Source: Lachnospiraceae bacterium (GTDB lineage Bacteria > Bacillota_A > Clostridia > Lachnospirales > Lachnospiraceae). Taken from it: a stretch of 64,000 nt of DNA. Every line of letters starts with the position of its first letter. The first letter of the stretch is position 1. Under the pieces are notes generated by a model. It saw nothing but the letters and a program-made list of their open reading frames with translations. It did not search any database and had not been told where the DNA came from. The stretch spans positions 25,780 through 89,779 of the forward strand of contig JAEEWS010000006.1 in the NCBI GenBank assembly GCA_016287765.1. Direction: 5' to 3'. Positions 35,808-45,755 of this stretch are shown piece by piece. The position numbers and the translations under genes were made by a program.

Positions 35808-37439
35808 ATGACCATACTGGAAAACTTAATGCAAACATTATACGGTAATTCAAAACAGGCCATGTCCCAGACATCGCGTAACGGGCAACTTCCTTTTAAA
35901 GCCATGAATGCCGACGCCGTAGCCAGACTGCTGGAAAGTCTTCTTCCCGGAGAAAGCGCCACTGTAACGGGAAAGGTCATGGACTTAAGGCAAAATCAGG
36001 TCATACTGCAACTGACCTCCGGAGAAACCCTGAATGCCCGTACAGAGACCACTCTCCCGCTCTCCATCGGTGATACCGCTGATTTCATTGTTACAGGTAA
36101 GGACGGTAAACTGATCACACTGAAGCTGGCCAAGGGGGATGAAAACAGCGAATCGGCCAAAACCCAAAAAACCGTCACCAAGGCTCTCGAAGCGGCGGGT
36201 ATAGCCTCCACAGAGAGGTCGGAAACAGTGGTACGGGAACTCATGTCCCATTCTCAGCCTCTTAACGAAGCAAACATCAAGAAGTTTATGGCTCTGTCCG
36301 CCAAAAACCCCGACATTCCCGTAAGGGAACTGGTTTTAATGGACATAGCAAAGATCCCGATCACCAAAGAAAATATACAGATCTACAGAGATTTCGGTAA
36401 TTCCGAACCTGTGGCGGAGTTTGCCGCAGCCGTATCAGAGATCTCAGAAAGCATAGAAACTTTGCCGGATCCCAAGCTCGGAGAAGAACTTTCAAATGAA
36501 TTAAAAAATATATTAAAGGATATGCTGGAGGGAGAGCAGCCGGAATCTTTAACTGAGAATCCCTCTCCTGCTGCTTCCGGAGATCAGGCTGTACAACAGG
36601 AAGCAGCCAAAACACCCATTGAGCCTGCCACCAACCCGCCTCAGGAACAACAGGCAGTTGATAAAGCCTCTGCTCCGGAGGTCAAGGTACTTAATGAAGA
36701 AATAAAAAAAGAAGGCCCTTCCACGGAAGAAACCGTTGCAGCAAAAAACGGAGAACTGCCGGAAAAAACGCCCGAAAAAGAAGTTGTTCAAAAACCGCTG
36801 TCAAAGTCCGCCAATGCAATTCACCGGGCTCTTCATATGCCTCCTAAAGATTTTGCCGATCCGACAAAAATAAAAAAATTATACGAAAAACTGGAAAGCG
36901 CTTCCGACAGGCTGAAAAAGCTGGAAGACAGAGTAAATGCCGCACTCAGCGAAAATGCAAAGGAAAGCGCAGCCAAGGCTCAGCCTCAGACTCACGCGGA
37001 CCGTCTTTCATCCACGCTTAGATTCATGGACTCGGTAAACAATATTTTCCCTTTTGTACAGCTTCCCATTAAGCTCAAGGAAGAAAACGCCAGGGGCGAT
37101 CTCTATGTCTACGAAAAGAAAAGAGCCTTTAAAGACGGCGATACTGTAAGCGCTCTTCTGCATCTGGATCTGGATAACCTGGGTGAAACAGACATCCTTA
37201 TAAAGCTTACGGGTAAAAACGCTGTGATCACCATATCCGCGGCCACAGAAGCTTCCCGGGATATCTTTTCCTCCGAGATCCCGGCTCTTACGGAAGCTCT
37301 GAACAAAAAGGGATATTCGCTTAATTGCGATGTAAACGTAACAGAAGAAAAAGAAGAAAAGGCTCCCTTACTTACTCGTTTTCTGGAAGCCCATTCTCCT
37401 TCTTTAGTCAGCAGATTCTCTTTTGATATGCGGGCCTAA
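35808..37439 (+). CDS. Flagellar hook-length control (FliK)-like protein
   Basis: A 543-residue protein in three parts. The N-terminal ordered segment (residues about 25-215) includes a beta-rich VTGKVMDLRQNQVILQLTSGETLNART. A low-complexity Ala/Pro/Glu-rich middle (about 225-340) follows, then a C-terminal domain with YVYEKKRAFKDGDTVSALLHLDLDNLGETDILIKLTGKNAVITISA. The last resembles the Flg_hook domain of FliK, the molecular ruler of the flagellar hook. Other flagellar genes are absent here, so the assignment is tentative. It is on the plus strand with GGAG eight bases before ATG, and its stop codon directly abuts that of lacZ. Confidence 0.7.
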   Translation: MTILENLMQTLYGNSKQAMSQTSRNGQLPFKAMNADAVARLLESLLPGESATVTGKVMDLRQNQVILQLTSGETLNARTETTLPLSIGDTADFIVTGKDGKLITLKLAKGDENSESAKTQKTVTKALEAAGIASTERSETVVRELMSHSQPLNEANIKKFMALSAKNPDIPVRELVLMDIAKIPITKENIQIYRDFGNSEPVAEFAAAVSEISESIETLPDPKLGEELSNELKNILKDMLEGEQPESLTENPSPAASGDQAVQQEAAKTPIEPATNPPQEQQAVDKASAPEVKVLNEEIKKEGPSTEETVAAKNGELPEKTPEKEVVQKPLSKSANAIHRALHMPPKDFADPTKIKKLYEKLESASDRLKKLEDRVNAALSENAKESAAKAQPQTHADRLSSTLRFMDSVNNIFPFVQLPIKLKEENARGDLYVYEKKRAFKDGDTVSALLHLDLDNLGETDILIKLTGKNAVITISAATEASRDIFSSEIPALTEALNKKGYSLNCDVNVTEEKEEKAPLLTRFLEAHSPSLVSRFSFDMRA

Positions 37440-40439
37440 TCAGATCCCCGCTATTACAAACTCAAAATGCATGGGTTTATCGCTCTTAACATGGTATTTC
37501 TCATGAACGGGAGCTCCCCAGGAGTCATCTCCGCCCACGCCCATCTGAACAAGATTTGCCCTCACTATCGTGTAATGAATATCAGGTAATTCATGAATGT
37601 GACGGGCATTTTCTATTTCAAAGGGGGTGAAAGGAAGAACTGATAATTCCATGTTTCCGGACGCCAATAAAAGGCCGTGTCCTCTTTCATCCGTTACTTC
37701 AGCCATACGCACTCCGGTACGGTTACCGCATTCCTGAGGCATGAGATAGGGAGTAAAATTCTCCGAAGCCTTAAAGCCATACAGTCCAAGCTTTGCTCCT
37801 GCTCTTCTGTCAAGCATACATTCATCAGGTCCTTCACCGTAGTATCTGACATTACCGTAATCCGCAGGTAAGGTAAACATCATTCCGAAGACAGGTATAT
37901 CCTGCCCGTTGGGTATAGCCGGCAGATCCATGGTTATCCTTACACTTCCGTCATCGCTTACGGTATAGGATGTCTGCAGGAATACATCCTTATGTCCGCC
38001 CAAAAGATAGGTAAAGGTCACCCTGTTTCCTTCCGCTTTAAAATCCACAACGGCATTATAACGGCTGGAGAGTTCCCACTGTCCCATGTTAAGTACCATA
38101 CGGTTACCCATATCGTTATCCGTGGGCGCACGCCAGAAGTTGGGCTTGGGAGCCATATCGAACATTTCCCTGCCGTTCACTCTCATTGAAAGGAAGCCAC
38201 CCATACGCTTGGAAAAGATATACTCGAAATTCTCACCCTTAAAGGTGTAATTGTAATCGCAATCAATGATCTCAAGCTTTCTTGCAGGCTCTCCTATCCT
38301 GTTAAGAAGCATGTCTATTCCGGCCTTTTTGGATCCTATATCCAAAACAGTCTGTCCGAAGGCGATCTCATAACCGCTTTCGGCCCAATCCGTATCTTCT
38401 CTTAAAGTGAAGGACACGATAACGCTGTATTCCTTATCTTCCTTAAAGAGATCCGATGAAAGATCAAACAGAGAGATCGTAACCGTCTCTCCCGGAGCGG
38501 CCTTTACATCAGCAGCTTCTCTGCACACCTCTTCACCGTTCTTTAAAAGGATCTTTGTGCAGTCAAATTCCCTGAGATCCGTAAAAAGATAGTAGTTCTT
38601 TATAACCGCCTTATTATCCTTAAAAGAGATCCCTATGTTTTGATAATGATATTTTACCTCCTGCATCTTGGGACTGTTGGTCCTGTCGGCAAAAACTATG
38701 CCATCGCCGCAGAAATTATAATCATTGGGTCTGTCATCAAAGTCACCGCCGTAGCCCATGAAATCTTCACCGTAACGGTTCTGTTTTCTGAAGGCCTGAT
38801 CGATATAGTCCCAGATAAAGCCACCCTGATAGCGCTCCACCTCATGGGTCATGTCTGTGTATTCATCCATTGCTCCCAGGGAGTTACCCATGGCATGCAT
38901 ATATTCACAGCATATAAAGGGCTTATCCGGATTTTCCTCCAGGAATTTCTTTATGTCCCAAGGCTTGGTGTACATCTGACTTTCCACATCGGAGGTATCA
39001 TTGTAGGTGCGATCATGACAGATGCCTTCGTAATGGACAAGTCTGGTATCGTCCCTTTCTTTAAACTGTTGGGACATGAGCCATATATTCTTGCCTCCGC
39101 AGGACTCGTTACCGCAGGACCAGAAGAGCACACAGGGATGATTCTTGTCTCTTTCCTGCAAAGACTTTGCCCTGTCAAGGCACACATCCTTCCAGGTCTC
39201 GGTACTTCCGGGAAGAGTATTTTCATCGGGAATTCCTGTGACGGACCAGGTTCCGTGGGTCTCAAGATTGCATTCATCTATCACATATATACCGTATCTG
39301 TCGCAAAGGTCATAAACAAAACTCTGATCCGGATAATGGCAGGTCCTTATGGCATTAATGTTATGACGCTTCATATTTATGATATCAAGTTCCGTATCTT
39401 CATAGGAAACGGTACGTCCTGTCTCACAGCTCATCTCATGGCGGTTTACGCCGTTAAAGATGATCCTTTTGCCGTTAAGCATCATGATGCCGTTTACCAG
39501 TTCAAAACGTCTGAAGCCCACATTAAGAGTATCGGTCTCGATCTCTTTTCCTTCGCTGTCCTTTAATACAAGGCTAAAGGCATAAAGGTTGGGATCTTCC
39601 GCGCTCCAGGGTGCCACATCTTTTATATCGAATTTCGCATAGTTCTTTCCCTTAAAGGCAGGGATCTCTTTTCTTAAAACCTCTCCCTCCGGATCGGTCA
39701 AAACTATCTCTGCGTTTAATTTATTCTTCTCCGCAGCATCAACCGTAAATTCAAGGTCAAGGATACCTGTGGTGTTATCTTCTTCGAGACGGCCCTTGGC
39801 AAAAATATCAAAAACATTGGTCTTGGGAACGGCATATAAGATCACGTCCCTGAAAAGTCCCGAAAACCTGAAGAAGTCCTGATCCTCCAGCCAGCTGGAA
39901 GAAGTAAAACGATAGACCTGAACCGCAATACGGTTGATCTCTCCGAACTTTACCTTATCAGTTATTTCAAAATCATGGGGTGTGAAAGAATCCTCGGAAT
40001 AACCGACAAAACTGCCGTTTACCCAAAGAGCCATACCGCTTTCCGCACCGCAGAATTTAAGGAAGATCTTCTGCCCCTTTGTTTCTTCATCCGGAACAAA
40101 TTCCTTCACATAGCTGGCAGTGGGGTTAAAGGTCTTGGGGATCTCTCCGTTTTTAATGTCCTCATGACCGTCCCAGGGATACATATAATTGTTATAGGCC
40201 GGATGTCCATATCCCTGCATCTGAATGGATAAGGGCACAGTAACATCATCAAAACCGGATATGTCAAAATCCGGCTTCCAAAAGAATGCGGGTGCCAGTG
40301 AAAGATTCTTTGCATAATGCATCTTCCATATTCCGTTCAGGCATTTACTGTATCCGTTCCTTAAGTGATCCGAATGGGCCTCTGCTCTGTTCACATTGAA
40401 AACCGTAGGGTCAGACAGCCAATCATAGTTCATTTCCAT
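37440..40439 (-). CDS. lacZ: Beta-galactosidase, glycoside hydrolase family 2
   Basis: Hydrolyses lactose and other beta-galactosides. The 999 residues cover the sugar-binding, immunoglobulin-like and TIM-barrel domains plus the small-chain domain. Key sites are NGVNRHEMS, the acid/base glutamate in FWSCGNESCGGKN and the nucleophile in PFICCEYMHAMGNS. No signal peptide. Start ATG 40439 follows AAGGAGG. It follows the ApbE-like gene by 59 bases and lies downstream of the Opp operon; no lactose permease or LacI-type regulator is visible. Confidence 0.97.
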   Translation of the reverse strand: MEMNYDWLSDPTVFNVNRAEAHSDHLRNGYSKCLNGIWKMHYAKNLSLAPAFFWKPDFDISGFDDVTVPLSIQMQGYGHPAYNNYMYPWDGHEDIKNGEIPKTFNPTASYVKEFVPDEETKGQKIFLKFCGAESGMALWVNGSFVGYSEDSFTPHDFEITDKVKFGEINRIAVQVYRFTSSSWLEDQDFFRFSGLFRDVILYAVPKTNVFDIFAKGRLEEDNTTGILDLEFTVDAAEKNKLNAEIVLTDPEGEVLRKEIPAFKGKNYAKFDIKDVAPWSAEDPNLYAFSLVLKDSEGKEIETDTLNVGFRRFELVNGIMMLNGKRIIFNGVNRHEMSCETGRTVSYEDTELDIINMKRHNINAIRTCHYPDQSFVYDLCDRYGIYVIDECNLETHGTWSVTGIPDENTLPGSTETWKDVCLDRAKSLQERDKNHPCVLFWSCGNESCGGKNIWLMSQQFKERDDTRLVHYEGICHDRTYNDTSDVESQMYTKPWDIKKFLEENPDKPFICCEYMHAMGNSLGAMDEYTDMTHEVERYQGGFIWDYIDQAFRKQNRYGEDFMGYGGDFDDRPNDYNFCGDGIVFADRTNSPKMQEVKYHYQNIGISFKDNKAVIKNYYLFTDLREFDCTKILLKNGEEVCREAADVKAAPGETVTISLFDLSSDLFKEDKEYSVIVSFTLREDTDWAESGYEIAFGQTVLDIGSKKAGIDMLLNRIGEPARKLEIIDCDYNYTFKGENFEYIFSKRMGGFLSMRVNGREMFDMAPKPNFWRAPTDNDMGNRMVLNMGQWELSSRYNAVVDFKAEGNRVTFTYLLGGHKDVFLQTSYTVSDDGSVRITMDLPAIPNGQDIPVFGMMFTLPADYGNVRYYGEGPDECMLDRRAGAKLGLYGFKASENFTPYLMPQECGNRTGVRMAEVTDERGHGLLLASGNMELSVLPFTPFEIENARHIHELPDIHYTIVRANLVQMGVGGDDSWGAPVHEKYHVKSDKPMHFEFVIAGI

Positions 40440-40476
40440 GATCCAAACCTCCTTAGTATCTCTTCATCTTTATCTC

Positions 40477-40494
40477 TTCCCGTATGTACGGGAA
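40477..40494. promoter_or_regulatory. Palindrome upstream of lacZ
   Basis: TTCCCGTA-TG-TACGGGAA, two perfect 8-bp arms, in the 59-base gap between the ApbE-like gene and lacZ. It could be an operator or a small 3'-end hairpin; on the minus strand no T run follows. Confidence 0.45.
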
Positions 40495-40498
40495 ATTT

Positions 40499-41641
40499 TT
40501 AAGGTATTATGTATTTTATATCTCCCTCGTTATCAAGTTCACGGCCGTAAATGTAGCTTTCGGCGGTTCTAAGCATGATATCCGCACAGCTCAGGGAATC
40601 GGAATAGCAGTATAAAGTATTGTACTTTGCCGACATTTTCCCTTCGGGATAGGTAAGATAAGGGAAGATCACAGTACCGTCTTCATAATTATAATATCGT
40701 ATCTTATCCTCACCGTAAAGCATATAATCCCTGTACACCACATGGCTTCTTCTTCCGTTGTAGGTATAAATACCGTAGGCTGTAAGCCCCAGCTTGTCTT
40801 CGGTAGGCATCATAAGAGCATATTTATACTCTTCGCCACTGTCATCCAGACAACGGGAATAGCCGTCATAGGAGCTGATGGAGCCATGGGTATAGCCGGC
40901 CTCGATCATAGTTTCAGCTATATAGTCGATCACGAAGGCATTTTTCATCCAGCCGAGGTCGATAAAACGTATGCCGCCATAATTTTGGGCAAATGAAGCA
41001 TAGTCTTTCGAAACATACAGCATTACCCTGTTATCGCCAAGGAAACGCAGTTCAATGTCTTTACCTGACGAAACAAAGCCGATGATCTTATCAAAATACT
41101 CTCTTTGCGCTTCGCTTCTTTCAGGATCAAACTCTTTTGCCTCCTCATCACTATCCGATAGGCAAAGGCCCTCGTATTCATAATAAAGAGGTCCCAGATA
41201 AATGTATAACGCATTGTTGTCCACACATCTTTTAAGAGCGTCGTACAGAGTTTTCGATACTTCTGCCTCCGTATTGGGAGCATTATTTATTGTCCATATA
41301 TTATTGACTTCTTCCGATCGGGTATTGGATGAAAACATGGAAAAAGCATCAACACATGCCTTGCTGTAAAGAACTTCCACCGAAGATTTAACTTTCCTGT
41401 TTTCGGTATAGTAAACAAATGTAAGATCACCGGAAACATTATAGTCATCCATTACACAATTAATAAAATGCCAGCCTGCATCTCCTTTTATCAGGGAATG
41501 TATCCCAAAACCAAAAGCAGTGGCTGCGATGACTATCATCGCAACCACAGCAATTATACGCAACTTAACATTGCTTTCATTTAATTCGATCTTTTTAACA
41601 GGCTTTATAAATACTTTTTTGTCTCTTACGGTTCTGTTCAT
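40499..41641 (-). CDS. Membrane-anchored, degenerate ApbE-like protein
   Basis: A 380-residue protein with one membrane helix (about residues 28-48) and an extracellular domain. Several segments line up with FAD:protein FMN transferase (ApbE): EVSKTLYDALKRCVDNNALYIYLGPLYYEYEG, FIDLGWMKNAFVIDYIAETMIEAG (family: DLGxxxKGYxxD) and IFPYLTYPEGK with CADIMLRTAES (family: DPxTGxP...AD..ST). The conserved Lys-Gly-Tyr is Lys-Asn-Ala and the usual Gly-Gly segment is SSYDGYS, so flavin transfer is doubtful. It lies 55 bases after oppF and may be an accessory of the peptide transporter. The assignment is by eye. Confidence 0.55.
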   Translation of the reverse strand: MNRTVRDKKVFIKPVKKIELNESNVKLRIIAVVAMIVIAATAFGFGIHSLIKGDAGWHFINCVMDDYNVSGDLTFVYYTENRKVKSSVEVLYSKACVDAFSMFSSNTRSEEVNNIWTINNAPNTEAEVSKTLYDALKRCVDNNALYIYLGPLYYEYEGLCLSDSDEEAKEFDPERSEAQREYFDKIIGFVSSGKDIELRFLGDNRVMLYVSKDYASFAQNYGGIRFIDLGWMKNAFVIDYIAETMIEAGYTHGSISSYDGYSRCLDDSGEEYKYALMMPTEDKLGLTAYGIYTYNGRRSHVVYRDYMLYGEDKIRYYNYEDGTVIFPYLTYPEGKMSAKYNTLYCYSDSLSCADIMLRTAESYIYGRELDNEGDIKYIIP

Positions 41642-41696
41642 TAATTACTCCTTCAGTACCATTGTAAGATCCTACACAGCATTATCAAACTGCAGC

Positions 41697-42995
41697 TCAG
41701 ATCATTGCCAGGATCAGCATTATGCCGTAAAGGCCGACAATAACGGCTCTGGTAATAAGGCCCACCCAGGCACCTCTCTTACAAGCCTTGTAATTCTTAA
41801 TGTAATTATGCTTTTTGAAGATATGTGCCGCTATAAAACCAATGATCATTAATATAAAGGACAGGAACGTAAACCAGCCTGAACCTGAATCGTGAAGAGG
41901 AGGAAGAGTGATCTCATCCTCTTTGATGATCTCCACATCTTCCGGTCTGATACCGCTGTTGTCATTGACATCGGCGATGGTGACCGTCTTAATGGGCTCA
42001 TTCTTTTCACGTTTTGCCTTATATTCCTCGATCTCCTTCTTATTTCCGTAAACGAAATGGTTATGTCCGATATCCACCAGCTCAGGCTTATCCACTGAAT
42101 AATCATGAATGGAAGGATCATAAATGTAAAGGATCTTGTTCTTCTCAAGTATAGGATCGGGAATAGGAATAGCCGATATAAGGGAATGTGTGTAAGGATG
42201 CATGGGGAAGTTGAAAAGCTCCTCCGCATCGGCGATCTCAACGATCCTTCCCTTGTAAATAACACCGATCCTGTCGGAAATGAAACGAACGATGGAAAGG
42301 TCATGAGCAATGAAAAGATAGGTAATGTTCTTTTCACGCTGGAATTTCTTTAAAAGGTTCAAAACCTGAGCACGAATGGAAACATCAAGTGCGGAAATAG
42401 GTTCATCCGCAACTACGAGTTCAGGTTCCATTACCATTGCTCTGGCAAGTCCTATTCTCTGTCTCTGTCCGCCGGAGAACTCATGAGGGTAACGGGTAAG
42501 ATGCTCGGGAAGAAGACCTACTTCTTCGATCATCTGCTCTACCTTATGAACTCTGTCAGCTTCATTTTCAAAAAGATGAAAGTTGTAAAGTCCTTCCGAA
42601 ACGATGTAATCCACCGTAGCTCTTTCATTAAGGGAAGCTGCGGGATCCTGGAATACCATCTGTATGTTTCTGATAACTTCTCTGTCAAGTGAACGTGGGA
42701 TCTTTCCTGAGATCCTGACACCCTTGTAGTCGATCTCGCCGCCTGCAAGAGGGTTAACCCTGATAACCGCACGTCCTACTGTGGTTTTTCCTGATCCTGA
42801 TTCACCAACAAGGGAAAAAGTCTCTCCCTTATATATATCAAAGCTGGCATCGGTAACAGCCTTAACGGCCTTATCACCTTTACCGAAAGTAATATCAACA
42901 TTTTTGAGAGATAAAAGGATCTCTCTGCCGTTTTTATCTAAGGGACCGTGTTCCGGCAAATGTTCAACACGTATCTCTTTTTCTTTATTTGCCAT
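41697..42995 (-). CDS. oppF: Oligopeptide ABC transporter ATPase OppF-like, with C-terminal membrane hairpin
   Basis: Second ATPase of the Opp importer. Walker [16 protein letters not shown] loop [13 protein letters not shown], signature [14 protein letters not shown], Walker [13 protein letters not shown] and H loop IAHDLS are complete, followed by the oligopeptide-transporter C-terminal segment ([16 protein letters not shown]). Beyond about residue 315 there are some 115 extra residues. They include a charged stretch and two hydrophobic helices ([21 protein letters not shown] and [21 protein letters not shown]), unusual for a soluble ATPase. ATG 42995 after GAGGGG is chosen, giving 432 residues. 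Confidence 0.9.
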   Translation of the reverse strand: MANKEKEIRVEHLPEHGPLDKNGREILLSLKNVDITFGKGDKAVKAVTDASFDIYKGETFSLVGESGSGKTTVGRAVIRVNPLAGGEIDYKGVRISGKIPRSLDREVIRNIQMVFQDPAASLNERATVDYIVSEGLYNFHLFENEADRVHKVEQMIEEVGLLPEHLTRYPHEFSGGQRQRIGLARAMVMEPELVVADEPISALDVSIRAQVLNLLKKFQREKNITYLFIAHDLSIVRFISDRIGVIYKGRIVEIADAEELFNFPMHPYTHSLISAIPIPDPILEKNKILYIYDPSIHDYSVDKPELVDIGHNHFVYGNKKEIEEYKAKREKNEPIKTVTIADVNDNSGIRPEDVEIIKEDEITLPPLHDSGSGWFTFLSFILMIIGFIAAHIFKKHNYIKNYKACKRGAWVGLITRAVIVGLYGIMLILAMI

Positions 42996-43008
42996 GTGGT
43001 TCCCCTCT

Positions 43009-44757
43009 CTAAATATTGAAAGCCCTGATAAGCTTTTCATGTATATCTTCTATAATGTCGGGCTTTTTAACCTCGGGCGCATTGGGCTCAAGAAGCCATG
43101 TCTTTGCATAATGTGTGTCGGTAACCTTAAAGAACGGAGGCTCCAGCAAGGTATCTATCTTCATGCAATATGGATTTCTGGGAGCAAATGCATCACCGAT
43201 GATCTTATTGTAAAGTGAAGGCGGTGTACCTGTAATAGAATAAAGCTTGGTATTCTTCTGTGCCAGCTGAGGCAGAGAAGAAAGAAGTGCCCAGGTGTAT
43301 GGATGGCGTGGATCGTAAAAGACCTCATCCACATTACCCAGTTCAACGATCTGACCTGCATAAAGTACGGCCACTCTGTCCGCTACATTTGCCACAACTC
43401 CAAGGTCATGGGTAATGAATACGATGGTATAACCGAATTCCTTCTGAAGATCCTTGATGAGTTTAAGTATCTGTGCCTGAATGGTAACGTCCAGAGCAGT
43501 TGTAGGCTCATCACAGATAAGGATCTTGGGCTGACAGGAAAGTGCGATGGCAATAACTATTCTCTGTCTCATACCACCGGAATATTGGAAGGGATAATCG
43601 TCAAAACGGTTTTCCGCATTGGGAATACCAACCTTCTTCATAAGTTCGATAGCTTTGAGTCTTGCTTCTGCTTCGCTGACTTCCTGATGCTTCATGATGA
43701 TGGAAGTTATCTGCTTACCGATGGTGATGATAGGGTTCAGGGAGGTCATAGGATCCTGGAATACAGTAGCGATCTTCTTACCTCTGATCTGACACCAGTC
43801 TTTATAGTACTTGATACTTGCAAGGTTCAGAATGCAAACGCCGTGAAGATGATCCGGAGTCTCATCGATATAACGTACTCTGAAGGCTACCTGATCGAAA
43901 AGGTCGTTTCTGGTAGTTTCATCATTGATATCCTCTCCGTTGATCATAGCCTTAGTAAAGACCAGCATAAGCTTTCTGATCAGTTTCATTCTCTTAAAAT
44001 AGTCATATCTTCCCACAGAAAGATAGATCTCTTTTGCAAGGATCTCATTTCTCTTTTTGGTTGCCTCGGAAATCTCACCTTTGATCTCTTCGGCATAAAC
44101 AGCCTGAAGTTTTCTGATCTCGTCGTCATATTCCTTCTCTTCCGGAAGGTCCTTAACAGACACCTTGATCATCTTTTTGGCATACTCTTTTAAGAAGGTC
44201 TGCTTTTCCTTCTCCATTTTTACGATCTCGGAAACACGTTCATTGATCTCTGCGATCCTGCCCTTGTCCTTCTTACGATCAAGGATCTGCTTCTCGTTTT
44301 CAAGATCCACTTTTTCATCATTAAGCGCTTTAAGTTCAATGTTAACGCGTTCAAGATCGTCATCATTTCCCACAAGTGCTTCTTCTTTTTTCTTCTCGAT
44401 GATGTTGATCTGCTTCTTTGTATTACCGCCCAACTCAAACTTAGACAACTTGTCAAGCTTATCTTTTAAGGAACGGATCTTTCTGACTGCAACACCATCC
44501 AGCTTTACTCTGGTGTCTGCCAGCTCTTCATCATTAAAGATTATCTTTCCGTTATCAATGAAACCGTTGCTGTCAAGCATTCCCGCAAAGGTCTTTGTGA
44601 AAACCGATTTACCGGATCCGGACTCACCTACGATGGCAATGGACTCACCCTCATAGATGTCAAGGGAAATGCCGCGGATGGCAGTAAGGATCCTTCCGCG
44701 CACTTTAAATTTGACATCCAGGTCTTCAATTGATAACAATGTTTTCTTATTTGCCAT
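43009..44757 (-). CDS. oppD: Oligopeptide ABC transporter ATPase OppD-like with large internal insertion
   Basis: First Opp ATPase, 582 residues against the usual 330-360. Walker A is at residues 44-51 (GESGSGKS) but the Q-loop glutamine is at 334 ([11 protein letters not shown]), about 230 residues further than normal. Residues roughly 80-320 are inserted in between, mostly Lys/Glu-rich helices with heptad character and a final segment with hydrophobic KLMLVF. After this come the normal signature [15 protein letters not shown], Walker [14 protein letters not shown] loop ITHDLGVV and the C-terminal [31 protein letters not shown]. The start after GAGG is at 44757. Confidence 0.92.
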   Translation of the reverse strand: MANKKTLLSIEDLDVKFKVRGRILTAIRGISLDIYEGESIAIVGESGSGKSVFTKTFAGMLDSNGFIDNGKIIFNDEELADTRVKLDGVAVRKIRSLKDKLDKLSKFELGGNTKKQINIIEKKKEEALVGNDDDLERVNIELKALNDEKVDLENEKQILDRKKDKGRIAEINERVSEIVKMEKEKQTFLKEYAKKMIKVSVKDLPEEKEYDDEIRKLQAVYAEEIKGEISEATKKRNEILAKEIYLSVGRYDYFKRMKLIRKLMLVFTKAMINGEDINDETTRNDLFDQVAFRVRYIDETPDHLHGVCILNLASIKYYKDWCQIRGKKIATVFQDPMTSLNPIITIGKQITSIIMKHQEVSEAEARLKAIELMKKVGIPNAENRFDDYPFQYSGGMRQRIVIAIALSCQPKILICDEPTTALDVTIQAQILKLIKDLQKEFGYTIVFITHDLGVVANVADRVAVLYAGQIVELGNVDEVFYDPRHPYTWALLSSLPQLAQKNTKLYSITGTPPSLYNKIIGDAFAPRNPYCMKIDTLLEPPFFKVTDTHYAKTWLLEPNAPEVKKPDIIEDIHEKLIRAFNI

Positions 44758-44770
44758 TTTGTGCCTCTTT

Positions 44771-45751
44771 TTACATGTGTGTTCTGGGATCGGATGCATC
44801 GCCGAGGTTCTGACCCGCTACATAAAGTACAACCGAAATGATGGCTGCTACGAATACGGGAGACCAGAATTCCCAGCCCCAACCCTTAACCATCATTGCG
44901 TTTTCTGCTTCATAAAGGAGACGGCCCAGGGTGATATCCTTAATACCGAGTCCGATGATACTGATAAAGATCTCGGCATTGATATATGAAGGGATCTCGG
45001 AAGCAAGTAACGTAACAATGTAGGATGTCATGAAGGGAAGTATATTCTTCATTGTGATCTTAAAGGTAGATGTTCCGAGACATTTGGATGCAAGATTGTA
45101 TTCTCTGTCGCGGATGATGACTACCTGAGTCCTTATAGCATAGGCTACAAAGATCCAGTTTGTGATGGTAAGAGCAAAAACCAGGGTCCAGAAATTTGCC
45201 TTCAGGATCATGACCATAACGGCGAGGAAAAGGGTTCCGGGAATGTTTCCGACAATGTTCATCACTTCGTTCATGACAGCATCGACTTTTTTGGAGAAGC
45301 CCCAGATGGCACCGACTATTACGCCGACAGACATGTTGATGCCTGCGCACACAAGAGCCAGAGATATGGATACTCTTGAACCAAACCAGATGGCATCGAA
45401 GGTGGGTTCTCCGGATTTGCCGGCACCAAACAGCCAGTGGATGGAGAATCCAAATCTTTCAAATGCCGCGGTAGGTGTCAGGTGCTTAGAGGTGGGATCC
45501 AGAACGTTGGCATATTGATCGAAATCAAAAATAGCCGGATAAACATAGGCCATAAGAATAACAAAGCCCAAAAGTGAAAGTATAAATACGTTCAACCGGT
45601 TGTTAAAGAACACTCTGAAAACAGAGCGCCAATAGGAATAACGGGGAGCCGTGATCTTCTCGGACTCCAATTCGTTACGATCAACCATCGAAAACAATTC
45701 TTCATTGGAAAGGCCGGTGGCTGATAAATTGTATTCTGTATTCTTTTTCAT
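44771..45751 (-). CDS. oppC: Oligopeptide ABC transporter permease OppC-like
   Basis: A 326-residue inner membrane subunit with six helices: one near residues 48-70 before the external loop, then five from about 130 onward. The ATPase-contacting EAA-type loop is CLGTSTFKITMKNILPFMTSY. The N-terminal cytoplasmic tail of about 45 residues is typical of OppC/AmiD. It lies four bases after oppB and 13 before oppD, in one operon. Confidence 0.94.
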   Translation of the reverse strand: MKKNTEYNLSATGLSNEELFSMVDRNELESEKITAPRYSYWRSVFRVFFNNRLNVFILSLLGFVILMAYVYPAIFDFDQYANVLDPTSKHLTPTAAFERFGFSIHWLFGAGKSGEPTFDAIWFGSRVSISLALVCAGINMSVGVIVGAIWGFSKKVDAVMNEVMNIVGNIPGTLFLAVMVMILKANFWTLVFALTITNWIFVAYAIRTQVVIIRDREYNLASKCLGTSTFKITMKNILPFMTSYIVTLLASEIPSYINAEIFISIIGLGIKDITLGRLLYEAENAMMVKGWGWEFWSPVFVAAIISVVLYVAGQNLGDASDPRTHM

Positions 45752-45755
45752 GTCA

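Noticed and set aside
38640..39566. 308-codon open frame on the plus strand
   Set aside because: Antisense shadow of lacZ with no family match or binding site.
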